A stretch of DNA of 64,000 bases from Dyadobacter sp. UC 10. Lineage in GTDB: Bacteria; Bacteroidota; Bacteroidia; Cytophagales; Spirosomataceae. The stretch spans positions 6,444,501-6,508,500 of the forward strand of contig NZ_VSRN01000001.1 in NCBI RefSeq assembly GCF_008369915.1, written 5' to 3'. The notes beneath the pieces are model-generated. The model had not been told where the DNA came from and did not search any database. It saw nothing but the letters and a program-made list of their open reading frames with translations. Position numbers and translations under genes: made by a program. Within the stretch, counting starts at the first letter, position 1. Each line of letters begins with the position of its first letter. This document shows positions 18,119 to 26,014 of this stretch, piece after piece.

Positions 18119-18751
18119 TTATTTCAGTATATTATAAATCCGGGCTAGATCCATTACATTATCGACGCCGAGCTTGCGGAAAATCCTGATGCGGTGGGTG
18201 CTGGCAGTCGAGGTATGGATATCGAGCAGCGAAGCGATCTCGGAAATACCTTTGCCGGCAAGCAGCAACTGAACAATTTCACGTTCTCTGAGAGAGAGCT
18301 TTTCGGACGTATCTTCGTGGCTTTTTCCGGATTGCATAAACATGCGGAAACTTTCCTCTTTCAGGCTTTCGCTAAGATATAACTTGCTGCGAAAAAGTAC
18401 CGTTTCCAGCGCTGTCCTGAATTCAGACTCGGGCGCGTCTTTCGAGATATAACCATCCGCACCTGCCTTGACAAACGGAAGCGCATATAGCGTTTCCTCA
18501 AAGCCGGACAGCATCAGGATTTTCGTATCCGGCCATCTCCTCTTGAAAGTCTCGACCATTTTTACACTGTTGCCCCCGGGCATGCCTATGTCCATGATCA
18601 CCAAATGAAAAGACTCCTTTTCAGCTGCAAGGATCGCCTTTTTAAAGCTGTCGGCTTCGGTGATTTTCGCATCGGGAATAAAGCCTACTACAATCTGCCG
18701 CGTGCCACCACGCATCAGAGGGTGATCATCGGCGATCAGGATATGTTTCAT
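18119..18751 (-). CDS. NarL/FixJ-type response regulator 1
   Basis: 210 residues: receiver with ADDH at 7-10, D54 in VIMDIGMPGG, and K104-like lysine in YISKDAPESEF; LuxR-type HTH at about 148-205 (LSLREREIVQLLLAGKGISEIASLLDI, then the STASTHRIRIFRKLGV recognition helix). It is clearly a paralogue of the next gene on the same strand, sharing ADDHPLMR.GTRQ, MPGGNSVKMVETF and KDAPESEF. No kinase gene is adjacent in the same direction; it may take phosphate from one of the local kinases. An 18-bp element copy lies 28 bases upstream of the ATG. Confidence 0.95.
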   Translation of the reverse strand: MKHILIADDHPLMRGGTRQIVVGFIPDAKITEADSFKKAILAAEKESFHLVIMDIGMPGGNSVKMVETFKRRWPDTKILMLSGFEETLYALPFVKAGADGYISKDAPESEFRTALETVLFRSKLYLSESLKEESFRMFMQSGKSHEDTSEKLSLREREIVQLLLAGKGISEIASLLDIHTSTASTHRIRIFRKLGVDNVMDLARIYNILK

Positions 18752-18778
18752 GACGCGTTGAATTAGTATAGCTGCAAT

Positions 18779-18796
18779 GTAGTTATTTAACTATAA
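18779..18796 (-). promoter_or_regulatory. 18-bp shared element, copy 3
   Basis: GTAGTTATTTAACTATAA, 16 of 18 identical to the copy at 19523 and containing the perfect palindrome TAGTTA-TT-TAACTA. Located 28 bases upstream of the response regulator 1 start, between the two paralogous regulators. The element reads on the plus strand but is near-symmetric, so orientation is undecided. Confidence 0.5.
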
Positions 18797-18821
18797 TAGT
18801 GAGAAAACGGGAAGCGAAATC

Positions 18822-19463
18822 CTATTCATTTTCATTCAGCATATTGAACTTTTTTGCAAGATCAATGACGTTGGTCACGCCCATTTTACGCAAAATTCTC
18901 ATGCGGTGCGTACTTACGGTAGATGTATGAAGATTTAGTACAGCGGCTATCTCCGCAACGAACATACCGGAAACGAACATTTGAGCAATTTCTCGTTCCC
19001 GCACAGAGAGCTCACCGGAAAATTCGGTCCTTCCCTTTCCGGTCCTCATAAACATCCGGAAACTTTCCTCCCGCAATTCCTCGCTGAGATACACCCGCTG
19101 ATGGTACAGAATCCCTTCTACCGCTTTTTTGAACTCGGATTCGGGCGCATCCTTCGTGATATAACCGCGGGCGCCTGCTTTAATAAATGCTAATGCGTAC
19201 AACTTTTCGTCATAATATGACAATATCAGCACCGGTAGTCCGGGCTTTTTCTTATTGAATGTCTCAACCATTTTCACGCTGTTGCCGCCAGGCATCGAAA
19301 TGTCCAGAATGGCCAGGTCGAAGTCAACGGAATCCGCTGCATGAACTGCTTTTTTGAAGCTATCCACCTCTGTAATGTCCACCTCAGCGATAAAATTATT
19401 TAATGCCTGACGTGTTCCTGCTCTCATCAATGGGTGATCGTCAGCAATAAGAATCCTGATCAT
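18822..19463 (-). CDS. NarL/FixJ-type response regulator 2
   Basis: 213 residues with receiver (ADDH at 7-10, phospho-acceptor D54 in AILDISMPGG, YITKDAPESEF) and LuxR-type HTH (LSVREREIAQMFVSGMFVAEIAAVL, STVSTHRMRILRKMGV). More than half of all positions match the neighbouring regulator, so the pair arose by tandem duplication. The two are separated by 70 bases containing an 18-bp element, so each may have its own promoter; a further copy lies 60 bases upstream of this gene, next to the divergent T9SS gene. Confidence 0.95.
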   Translation of the reverse strand: MIRILIADDHPLMRAGTRQALNNFIAEVDITEVDSFKKAVHAADSVDFDLAILDISMPGGNSVKMVETFNKKKPGLPVLILSYYDEKLYALAFIKAGARGYITKDAPESEFKKAVEGILYHQRVYLSEELREESFRMFMRTGKGRTEFSGELSVREREIAQMFVSGMFVAEIAAVLNLHTSTVSTHRMRILRKMGVTNVIDLAKKFNMLNENE

Positions 19464-19522
19464 AATTGGGTCATCTTGTTGTTAGTGCGGAACAAATCTC
19501 AAAGTTTAATAAATACTCAGGT

Positions 19523-19540
19523 GTAGTAATTAAACTATAA
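19523..19540. promoter_or_regulatory. 18-bp shared element, copy 4 (best match)
   Basis: GTAGTAATTAAACTATAA. It lies in the 219-bp region between response regulator 2 (minus, 60 bases away) and a large T9SS protein gene (plus, 143 bases away), so it could serve either. TAGT...ACTA half-sites face each other. Confidence 0.5.
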
Positions 19541-19682
19541 GTATCGTGCAGGTACTCTCTTAATTTGATTCGTTTGCTACAATTCCCACCCTAGCAACGA
19601 GATAGTTTTGCAACCAGGCTGAAAGACAGACGATAAGAAAGTTTTCTGGAAAAGGCCATGATGCAAAACAAAAATAAGATTA

Positions 19683-22600
19683 ATGATGAAACTGAATTTA
19701 CATGCTAAACACGCGACCTGGTTGCTGCAGTGGTCATTGGCGTTTGCAACATTACTGTTATCGCAGCATAGCGACTCAATAGCCCAGGGCACCGGCTATA
19801 TGTATGTCCATCTCAAAACGCTCAATGAAGCGCAGAGTCCGGATGTCTCCTTCTCTGTCAGCGGCCCTGCGGCAGTTGCGGGGTTTACCCTGAATGACAT
19901 GCCCACACAGATTGAGATCGATGATATGGGTGCATCCCAAAATGGGCGTCTATGGGGTGTCGGAAGAGCAAACGGTACACTTTATTACCGGAACGCCGCT
20001 TCATCATTATGGATCCAGACATCTATTACAGATGTCAATCACGTTGACGGGGGGCCGGGAAACAGCGCTTTCTACGTGACTTCAACAGGCACCGTACGCG
20101 TTACGGCTGACGGCGTAACTTCCTCTGCCATTTCAGGTTCAATTGCAGCCAGCGATGTAGGAAGCGGCTGGGATAACAGGCCTTATATCGTAACCAGCGC
20201 GGGTGCTATCCTGCGGTATGACGGTGCCGGAAATACCAATACCGACTGGACTGCATTTTCAAACTCGTTTGTTTTCGGACGTATAGATGTAGATCCTTCC
20301 AGCGGCAAGGTTTACGCAACCAGAAACAGCGGCTCTAACAACTTTTCGTACATGCTCGTCCCCGACGCCACCAACGGGAATACTGCTGCCTCGGTAACTT
20401 CAATAGGAAGGGCTGGTCCAAGCGGACTTTCCGCCAGAGATATTGCGGTGAACGACGCGGGAGAAGTGTTTGCTATCATAGCGATCCGTTCAACCGGTGG
20501 CTGGTATGTCGCCAGGTGGAATTCAGGCACTACATGGGAGCAGCCGGAAGCAACCTCGTTCGACGCTTTTTGCCTGACAGGCGGAGCTGGTCACGAGATG
20601 TGGGCCACTATGATGCTCGACGGTTCCAACAGCATTACACCATCACCTTACTTCAATATCTTTTCAAGAGCCCTGGACGGAAGCACCACCTGGTGGGTCG
20701 ACGATGAACGTGTGCGTATTACCCCTACCGGGAACTCTATCATGATCCCGGTTACGCCTGGCACCTACAATGTTACGGAAGCCGTACCTTCCGGCTGGGA
20801 TCTGCAAAAAATTACGATTTACGATCCAAATACCAATTCCAGTTCCGACCTCGACGGTGCCACCGCATCTTTGACCGTGGAAGCGGACCAGGTTGTGCAT
20901 GTGATTTTCCAGACAGGAGAAGTACATCCATTCCCGATGACAACGGATTGCAGCCAGGCATATCTGGAAACTTTCGGTACCAATTCCGGCGGCACCTACG
21001 GTTCTCCTGTAAACGGGCAAACTTCTTACCATCTTTTGCAGAATGCAACACTAGGAGGCGATGGGCATTACAAAATTGTCGCCAAAGTGTCCGATTTCAA
21101 TAATTGGGGCAATTTCTTTGACCATACATCCGGTGACGGGACCGGGATGATGTACGCCGTTAATGCTTCATATGACAAGAACGAATTCTTCCGCAGAAGG
21201 TTTACGGGTATTATTCCCGGTGCAACCTATAACTTTTCAGCATGGATCGCCGATCTGACACCCGGAGCGCCTATTTCTCCGAATGTATCTTTCCAAATCA
21301 TCGATCCGGTCACCAAGGCTGTCATTGCTGAAACAACAACGGGTGATCTAAACGGAACCATCACCGAATGGTTGCAATACAAGCTGGTTTTCACCGCAAC
21401 CTCGTCGGAGATCGATCTGCTTTTGGTAAACAACAATGTAGGCGGCAGCGGTAATGACCTGGCCATCGATGATATCAGTTTTTCGCTGTCTCCGCCAACA
21501 CCGACTATCGTTATCCAAAACAGCAGCTGTACAAATGGCCTTGGTTCAATTAATGTAACGGCTCCCCTGGGCCCTGATTTCGAATACAGCGTCGATGGTA
21601 CCAACTGGCAAACTGCCCCGCTGTTCAGCGACCTTGCATCTGGCATCTACACGGTTTATGTGCGTTTTACAGGCACCACTAATTGCACAAACAGCACGAC
21701 TTCGGCCACGGTAAAGCCTTCGATATGCGGAAATGTGTTCCATGATGCCAACGGCCTTACCGACAGTAATGTAAATGGTACCCCGATAGCAGCAACCGGG
21801 GCCTCTCAACTGTATGTAAGTTTATACAACGGCACTACGCTGATAGCCACCTTACCGATCAATCCGGACGGAAGCTATGGATTTACGGAAGTCGAACCCA
21901 ATGCCGCCTATACAGTCGTTTTGGGTACCGATCCTGCTGCAAATACATCGTCCCCATTCCAGGGAACCGGAACCGGTGGATGGGTTGCCACCGGTGAAGA
22001 TTGCTGCGACAACACCGGTAATGACGGGACACCCGATGGAGTGCTTACCATCAATCTGGGGACGGGAAGTGTGACCAATGCCAATTTTGGGGTGGAGCAA
22101 TTGCCTGAAAGCGATCCGAAAACAACCAATATCTCCGAGCCGACGATCGGGAAGATCATCACCCTGAATGGCGGCTCAAATCCGCCCGTGCTTTCGGGAA
22201 GCGACCCCGAAGACATGCCGACAGGTGGTTTGTTAACGGGAAAATCTGTCATCTTCACAACGGTTCCAACGAATTCAGAGCTGTACTATGACAATGTATT
22301 GCTGGTGGACGGCTCGCCGATCAACAATTTCGACCCGTCGAAATTACAGATTAAACTGACCGCTGAGACGCTGGGGGATACCTCTACCCAATTTGAATAT
22401 GTCTATGTGGACCTGGCAGGCAAACCGGATCCGACTCCGGCCATTTATCAGCTCATCTGGGAAGACCCCATGCCGGTAACCCTGATACGCTTTGACGCAG
22501 CAAAATCTGAATCGGCTGTGCAGCTTACCTGGGCTACTTCTTCAGAAACAAATAGCGCTCACTTTGACATCGAGCGCAGCGCCGACGCACGTATTTGGAA

Positions 22601-22997
22601 CGCAATCGGCAAAATATCTGCTGGTGAATTCACCAATACGCTTTCTGAATACAACTTTGCCGATCTGTCTCCCGCGCGGGGCACTAACTACTACCGACTG
22701 AAAATGGTTGACATGGACGAGACTTATTCTTACAGCCAGATCCGCTCTGTTTCGTTACAAGGTGCCGCCGTGAGGATATATCCCAATCCCGTATCGGACA
22801 GGCTGATTATCGAAGATGCGCAAATGGAGGAAATGCAGCAATTGACCCTGTACAACGTAAGCGGGCAAGCTGTATATACCAAAAAAGATGTTACCAAAAA
22901 TTCGATAGAAATGTCTGGTCTTCCCAAAGGAGTGTATATACTGACTATCATCTACAAAAGCGGAGTAAAAATGTCCCGTACGGTAGTTAAAAACTAG
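19683..22997 (+). CDS. Large T9SS surface protein with SdrD B-like domain
   Basis: 1104 residues. Tandem ATG codons at 19683 and 19686 open a signal peptide ending near SIAQG. The N-terminal 380 residues contain repeats recalling beta-propeller or tectonin-like blades (WGVGRANGTLYYRN, GSGWDNRPYIVTSAGAILRYDG, SSGKVYATRNSG). A jelly-roll-like carbohydrate-binding region (about 420-610) ends in LAIDDISFS. A B-type domain begins near 680 (CGNVFHDANGLTDSNVNG) with the D-rich calcium-type loops of SdrD B. The C-terminus has the standard cargo module (LTWATSSETNSAHFDIERS, NYYRLKMVDMDETYSYSQ) and sorting domain ending RTVVKN. Likely an adhesin or matrix protein anchored outside the cell. A hairpin follows at 23093. 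Ligand unknown. Confidence 0.88.
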   Translation: MMKLNLHAKHATWLLQWSLAFATLLLSQHSDSIAQGTGYMYVHLKTLNEAQSPDVSFSVSGPAAVAGFTLNDMPTQIEIDDMGASQNGRLWGVGRANGTLYYRNAASSLWIQTSITDVNHVDGGPGNSAFYVTSTGTVRVTADGVTSSAISGSIAASDVGSGWDNRPYIVTSAGAILRYDGAGNTNTDWTAFSNSFVFGRIDVDPSSGKVYATRNSGSNNFSYMLVPDATNGNTAASVTSIGRAGPSGLSARDIAVNDAGEVFAIIAIRSTGGWYVARWNSGTTWEQPEATSFDAFCLTGGAGHEMWATMMLDGSNSITPSPYFNIFSRALDGSTTWWVDDERVRITPTGNSIMIPVTPGTYNVTEAVPSGWDLQKITIYDPNTNSSSDLDGATASLTVEADQVVHVIFQTGEVHPFPMTTDCSQAYLETFGTNSGGTYGSPVNGQTSYHLLQNATLGGDGHYKIVAKVSDFNNWGNFFDHTSGDGTGMMYAVNASYDKNEFFRRRFTGIIPGATYNFSAWIADLTPGAPISPNVSFQIIDPVTKAVIAETTTGDLNGTITEWLQYKLVFTATSSEIDLLLVNNNVGGSGNDLAIDDISFSLSPPTPTIVIQNSSCTNGLGSINVTAPLGPDFEYSVDGTNWQTAPLFSDLASGIYTVYVRFTGTTNCTNSTTSATVKPSICGNVFHDANGLTDSNVNGTPIAATGASQLYVSLYNGTTLIATLPINPDGSYGFTEVEPNAAYTVVLGTDPAANTSSPFQGTGTGGWVATGEDCCDNTGNDGTPDGVLTINLGTGSVTNANFGVEQLPESDPKTTNISEPTIGKIITLNGGSNPPVLSGSDPEDMPTGGLLTGKSVIFTTVPTNSELYYDNVLLVDGSPINNFDPSKLQIKLTAETLGDTSTQFEYVYVDLAGKPDPTPAIYQLIWEDPMPVTLIRFDAAKSESAVQLTWATSSETNSAHFDIERSADARIWNAIGKISAGEFTNTLSEYNFADLSPARGTNYYRLKMVDMDETYSYSQIRSVSLQGAAVRIYPNPVSDRLIIEDAQMEEMQQLTLYNVSGQAVYTKKDVTKNSIEMSGLPKGVYILTIIYKSGVKMSRTVVKN

Positions 22998-23092
22998 TTT
23001 TTAAAATAGCCGCCGGAGCGCATCATCTTATGTCCTGCTCTCCTGAAAGTCCTCTCTTTATGGCTGGGAAAACGAAGAATCCCGGGCAACTT

Positions 23093-23125
23093 GATCAACC
23101 TTCCGGCACAGACGGAAGGTTGATC
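23093..23125. terminator. Hairpin between convergent genes
   Basis: GATCAACCTTCCG (23093-23105) pairs perfectly with CGGAAGGTTGATC (23113-23125) around a 7-base loop; TCTTT follows on the plus strand. It lies between the T9SS gene and the convergent kinase gene and could stop both transcripts. Confidence 0.75.
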
Positions 23126-23153
23126 TCTTTAACCGGCAGCGAAGCAGCGCATT

Positions 23154-25091
23154 TCAACCTCTCAACGGAATATGGAATAGTAATTCCGTACCACTTCCCG
23201 ACGACGCGATTTCCAGCGAGCCGTTCAGTTCCCTGGTCCTGGCTTTGACCGATTCCAATCCAATCCCTTTCGCCTTAAGTTTTAATTTCTGGTCAAAACC
23301 CTTGCCGTTATCACTAATTTGTAAAACGGCCGAACCGTCGTCCTCATAAATAAAGAGCTTCACCTTGCTGGCTTTGGCGTGTTTCAGAATGTTGGCTACC
23401 GCTTCCTGTATAATCCGTAGTAAATGAATGCGCATTTCGGGTGACATGCCTTCAATGCACTGATCGTCTATTTCGATCTGTTTTTCGTACTGATCATCCG
23501 GCAGAGCGAGCCTTACGATATAGGATATACGTTGCGAAAAAGCAATCTTTTCTTCCTCCGAGCTCTTGAAATACCATTCATGGCTTTTTGACCTGGCACT
23601 TGTGTAGGCACTTCTGGTCATACCTGCGATCACTGCCAGCTTATCCCTGGTACCAGGATCGTGTTCTTCCAGAATTTTTGTTTCGACGTAGTTTACAACG
23701 CTGGCCAGTCTGCCGGCAATATCGTCGTGAAGCTCCAATCCCAATTTTTTTTGGATGACATTGGCATGGGCTTCCAGTTCTGCAATCTGTATCTGCGTGG
23801 TTTCGTTCAGTTTCTCAATTTGCCTGCCTGCTTTCTTTTTATTGGCCCTCAGTACCCACAAAAAACCTGCAACTGTCGCTATTAATGCGATAATGATCGC
23901 GAAGATGATCACGTTTCGTTTTCCGTTCTGTGCCTGTGAAGCTATCAATGCCTCATACCGCTGCTCGGCAATCACATTTGCGTACATGTTGTTTTGAATG
24001 TCGGCCGTCCTGATCGAAACAATGGAGTCAGTGATTTGTGAAGCCCGCAGCACATCCTCATATGCCGCCCCGTATGCCCCGTTAACCGCATTAATTTTCC
24101 CTGAATAAAGCCGGAACCGGTTTCCGTCCGCAGTGGCTGTACCTTTTGATGATTGAACTTTGTTTTTATAAAGTCCGAAAAAATAGTTGGCGCTATCTAT
24201 TTGCTTACGTGCAATATGGTAATCTATCAGTCTTCCCAAAATGGTACTTTCAAACGCACTTTTGTATATAGGGTTACCCACGGTATCGCGGGACATCGTT
24301 GCCTGGTAGGCCGCATTCAGGATTCTCCCCTCTTCCTCTTTTCTGGATAATAGCTTGGCGACGTCTGATTCGATGAGGTACAATAATAGCTGGCCATGCA
24401 CAATCTTACCCGCATCCACGTTCGGTTTGTTCCTCAACACGCGCAGCAGCTTTCTGGCCAGATCCTGCATTTCAAGCGCTTTCGTTGTGTCTTTTCTGGA
24501 CGCATAAAGTGCCGCAGATTGTTTTAATATGGTAAATGCATTGATACAGGTATTGATATTGACAGTCTGTCTGGAAACCAAAGCTGGTAAGGTCTTCAAA
24601 AATGGCGTGATACTATCGATGATGGCCAGCCTTTTTTCATGGTTGGTGTAATCATTTGTTCCGTAAACATACAGCAGCAAGCGCGGCTGGTTCAGCGAGT
24701 TCACATAAGGCTTCACTTTCTGTAACTCCTCCTCCATTTTCTGAACATAATATATCGCAAATCCGTCCTGATGAAGCGCACTGGCATGGTTGGCGAGGAA
24801 TGCATAATACTTGATCCGGAACGGTTGATAATCCTTATTGCTCCACGCCACTTTTTTATAATCGGCCAATCTGTCCTTCAATAACGGATCTTTAAATGAA
24901 GATTCCGTCAGGCGCTGTGCTTTCAAAAGGTAAACCGTATCATGAATGGCCCCCGCCCGATGCTGGTCCGCTATATCTTTCCAGTCCTTATCAGTTGGCT
25001 TATTGCCCTGACCAAGGCAGGATATGGAAAAGAGCAAACTAACCCATAATCCGAAAAAATTTACATTAAGCCAAATTGTTCTCATACACAT
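23154..25091 (-). CDS. NarX/DegS-type sensor histidine kinase with TPR-like sensor
   Basis: 645 residues. A signal peptide (to about 28) leads to an extracytoplasmic, helical, TPR-like domain (about 30-390), one transmembrane helix (393-413), a coiled coil, and a HisKA_3 domain with H455 in LELHDDIAGRLASV. The HATPase domain has EAVANILKHAKA, ISDNGKGF and KGIGLESVKARTREL. This class usually pairs with LuxR-type regulators. Its start overlaps the end of the response regulator gene by 26 bases (20 if the second ATG at 25085 is used), so the two are co-translated. The signal may be periplasmic; no ligand can be named. Confidence 0.93.
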   Translation of the reverse strand: MCMRTIWLNVNFFGLWVSLLFSISCLGQGNKPTDKDWKDIADQHRAGAIHDTVYLLKAQRLTESSFKDPLLKDRLADYKKVAWSNKDYQPFRIKYYAFLANHASALHQDGFAIYYVQKMEEELQKVKPYVNSLNQPRLLLYVYGTNDYTNHEKRLAIIDSITPFLKTLPALVSRQTVNINTCINAFTILKQSAALYASRKDTTKALEMQDLARKLLRVLRNKPNVDAGKIVHGQLLLYLIESDVAKLLSRKEEEGRILNAAYQATMSRDTVGNPIYKSAFESTILGRLIDYHIARKQIDSANYFFGLYKNKVQSSKGTATADGNRFRLYSGKINAVNGAYGAAYEDVLRASQITDSIVSIRTADIQNNMYANVIAEQRYEALIASQAQNGKRNVIIFAIIIALIATVAGFLWVLRANKKKAGRQIEKLNETTQIQIAELEAHANVIQKKLGLELHDDIAGRLASVVNYVETKILEEHDPGTRDKLAVIAGMTRSAYTSARSKSHEWYFKSSEEEKIAFSQRISYIVRLALPDDQYEKQIEIDDQCIEGMSPEMRIHLLRIIQEAVANILKHAKASKVKLFIYEDDGSAVLQISDNGKGFDQKLKLKAKGIGLESVKARTRELNGSLEIASSGSGTELLFHIPLRG

Positions 25092-25710
25092 ATTTGACCA
25101 GTTCGGTCGCAGAATGAAGGTTCAGTTTCTTCATGATATTCCTTTTGTGGGTCATGATGGTAATCGGGCTAACGAAAAGCAAATCAGCAACGTCCTTCGT
25201 CCTTTTACCGGCGGCGATCAATCGCAATACTTCCAGTTCCTTGTTTGTGAGTGCGGTGTTGTTACCATTAAAAACGTTGTCCGCCAATCTTCCGATGAGG
25301 TCGCTGCTAACATATTTCCTTCCGATTTGGGTGTATTCCAAAGCCAGCTTGATCTCGCGCGGGTCGATCGCCTTGCTGAGATAACCATTTGCCCCTGCCG
25401 TAAAACAAGCTTTGATGTTGGCTGAATCCATCATACTGCTGATCACGAGGATAATCATGTCTTTATGGCTTTTACGGCAAAAGGTTATAAAGCCCAGAAC
25501 ATCTTGCCCCGGCATGTTCAGGTCCGTAAAAATATAGTCATACCGGCATTTCAGAAGCGCTTCCTTGGCCGGTTCAACAGAGGAAAAGACATCTGCCCGG
25601 GATCCCGGAGGCAGCATGCGCAACAGCAATTCACGAAGACCTTCTGCCACCAAAACGTGATCGTCAATCAGCAAAATGTTGGCTTCGGAAGTGTATATGT
25701 CCTTGTACAT
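25066..25710 (-). CDS. NarL/FixJ-type response regulator paired with the TPR kinase
   Basis: 214 residues: receiver with IDDH at 15-18, phospho-acceptor D63 in YIFTDLNMPG, SKAIDPREIK lysine, and a LuxR HTH near 150-210 (LTNKELEVLRLIAAGKRTKDVADLLFVSP, TIMTHKRNIMKKLNLHSATELVKYV). First gene of a two-gene operon with the histidine kinase. It differs from the paralogous pair at 18119-19463 in both domains. The upstream region has several TACTAC/GTAGTA half-sites that could be autoregulatory. Confidence 0.95.
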   Translation of the reverse strand: MYKDIYTSEANILLIDDHVLVAEGLRELLLRMLPPGSRADVFSSVEPAKEALLKCRYDYIFTDLNMPGQDVLGFITFCRKSHKDMIILVISSMMDSANIKACFTAGANGYLSKAIDPREIKLALEYTQIGRKYVSSDLIGRLADNVFNGNNTALTNKELEVLRLIAAGKRTKDVADLLFVSPITIMTHKRNIMKKLNLHSATELVKYVYENNLA

Positions 25711-26014
25711 ATATAACGGACTCTTGGGTAACGAAACTTAGTAAACGGTTGAGGAATCTACTACAATCATAGTAGACCGGCAAACAATTGTAGTAGAAAA
25801 TTACTGCTTTAAAGTGATTTCACACGTTCGCCAAATGCCCAACCTTTGCATTGTCGATTAACGGTGTCGTATACAACTGCTAATCAATAGATTAATAACT
25901 ACAATCGCCTAGTTGAACCGACTATTCGGACAGGTACCGACATCACATATTTTTAAAAATACCAATTGACAGGGAGATCCCCCGCAGTACTTTTCTCCGG
26001 CTTATTATTTAACT
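25711..26014. other. Divergent regulatory region (304 bp)
   Basis: Separates the response regulator (minus) from the Reg_prop sensor kinase (plus). No ORF. It contains three clustered TACTAC/GTAGTA sites (25758-25796) and another ACTACAAT at 25898, described separately. Confidence 0.55.
25758..25796. promoter_or_regulatory. Inverted CTACTACAAT sites, candidate operator
   Basis: CTACTACAAT (25758-25767) faces ATTGTAGTAG (25787-25796), a perfect 10-bp inverted repeat with 19 bases between; an extra ATAGTAG half-site lies at 25769-25775. A further ACTACAAT occurs at 25898-25905. The arrangement suits cooperative binding of a LuxR-type regulator dimer, located 48 bases upstream of the response regulator start. 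Confidence 0.5.
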
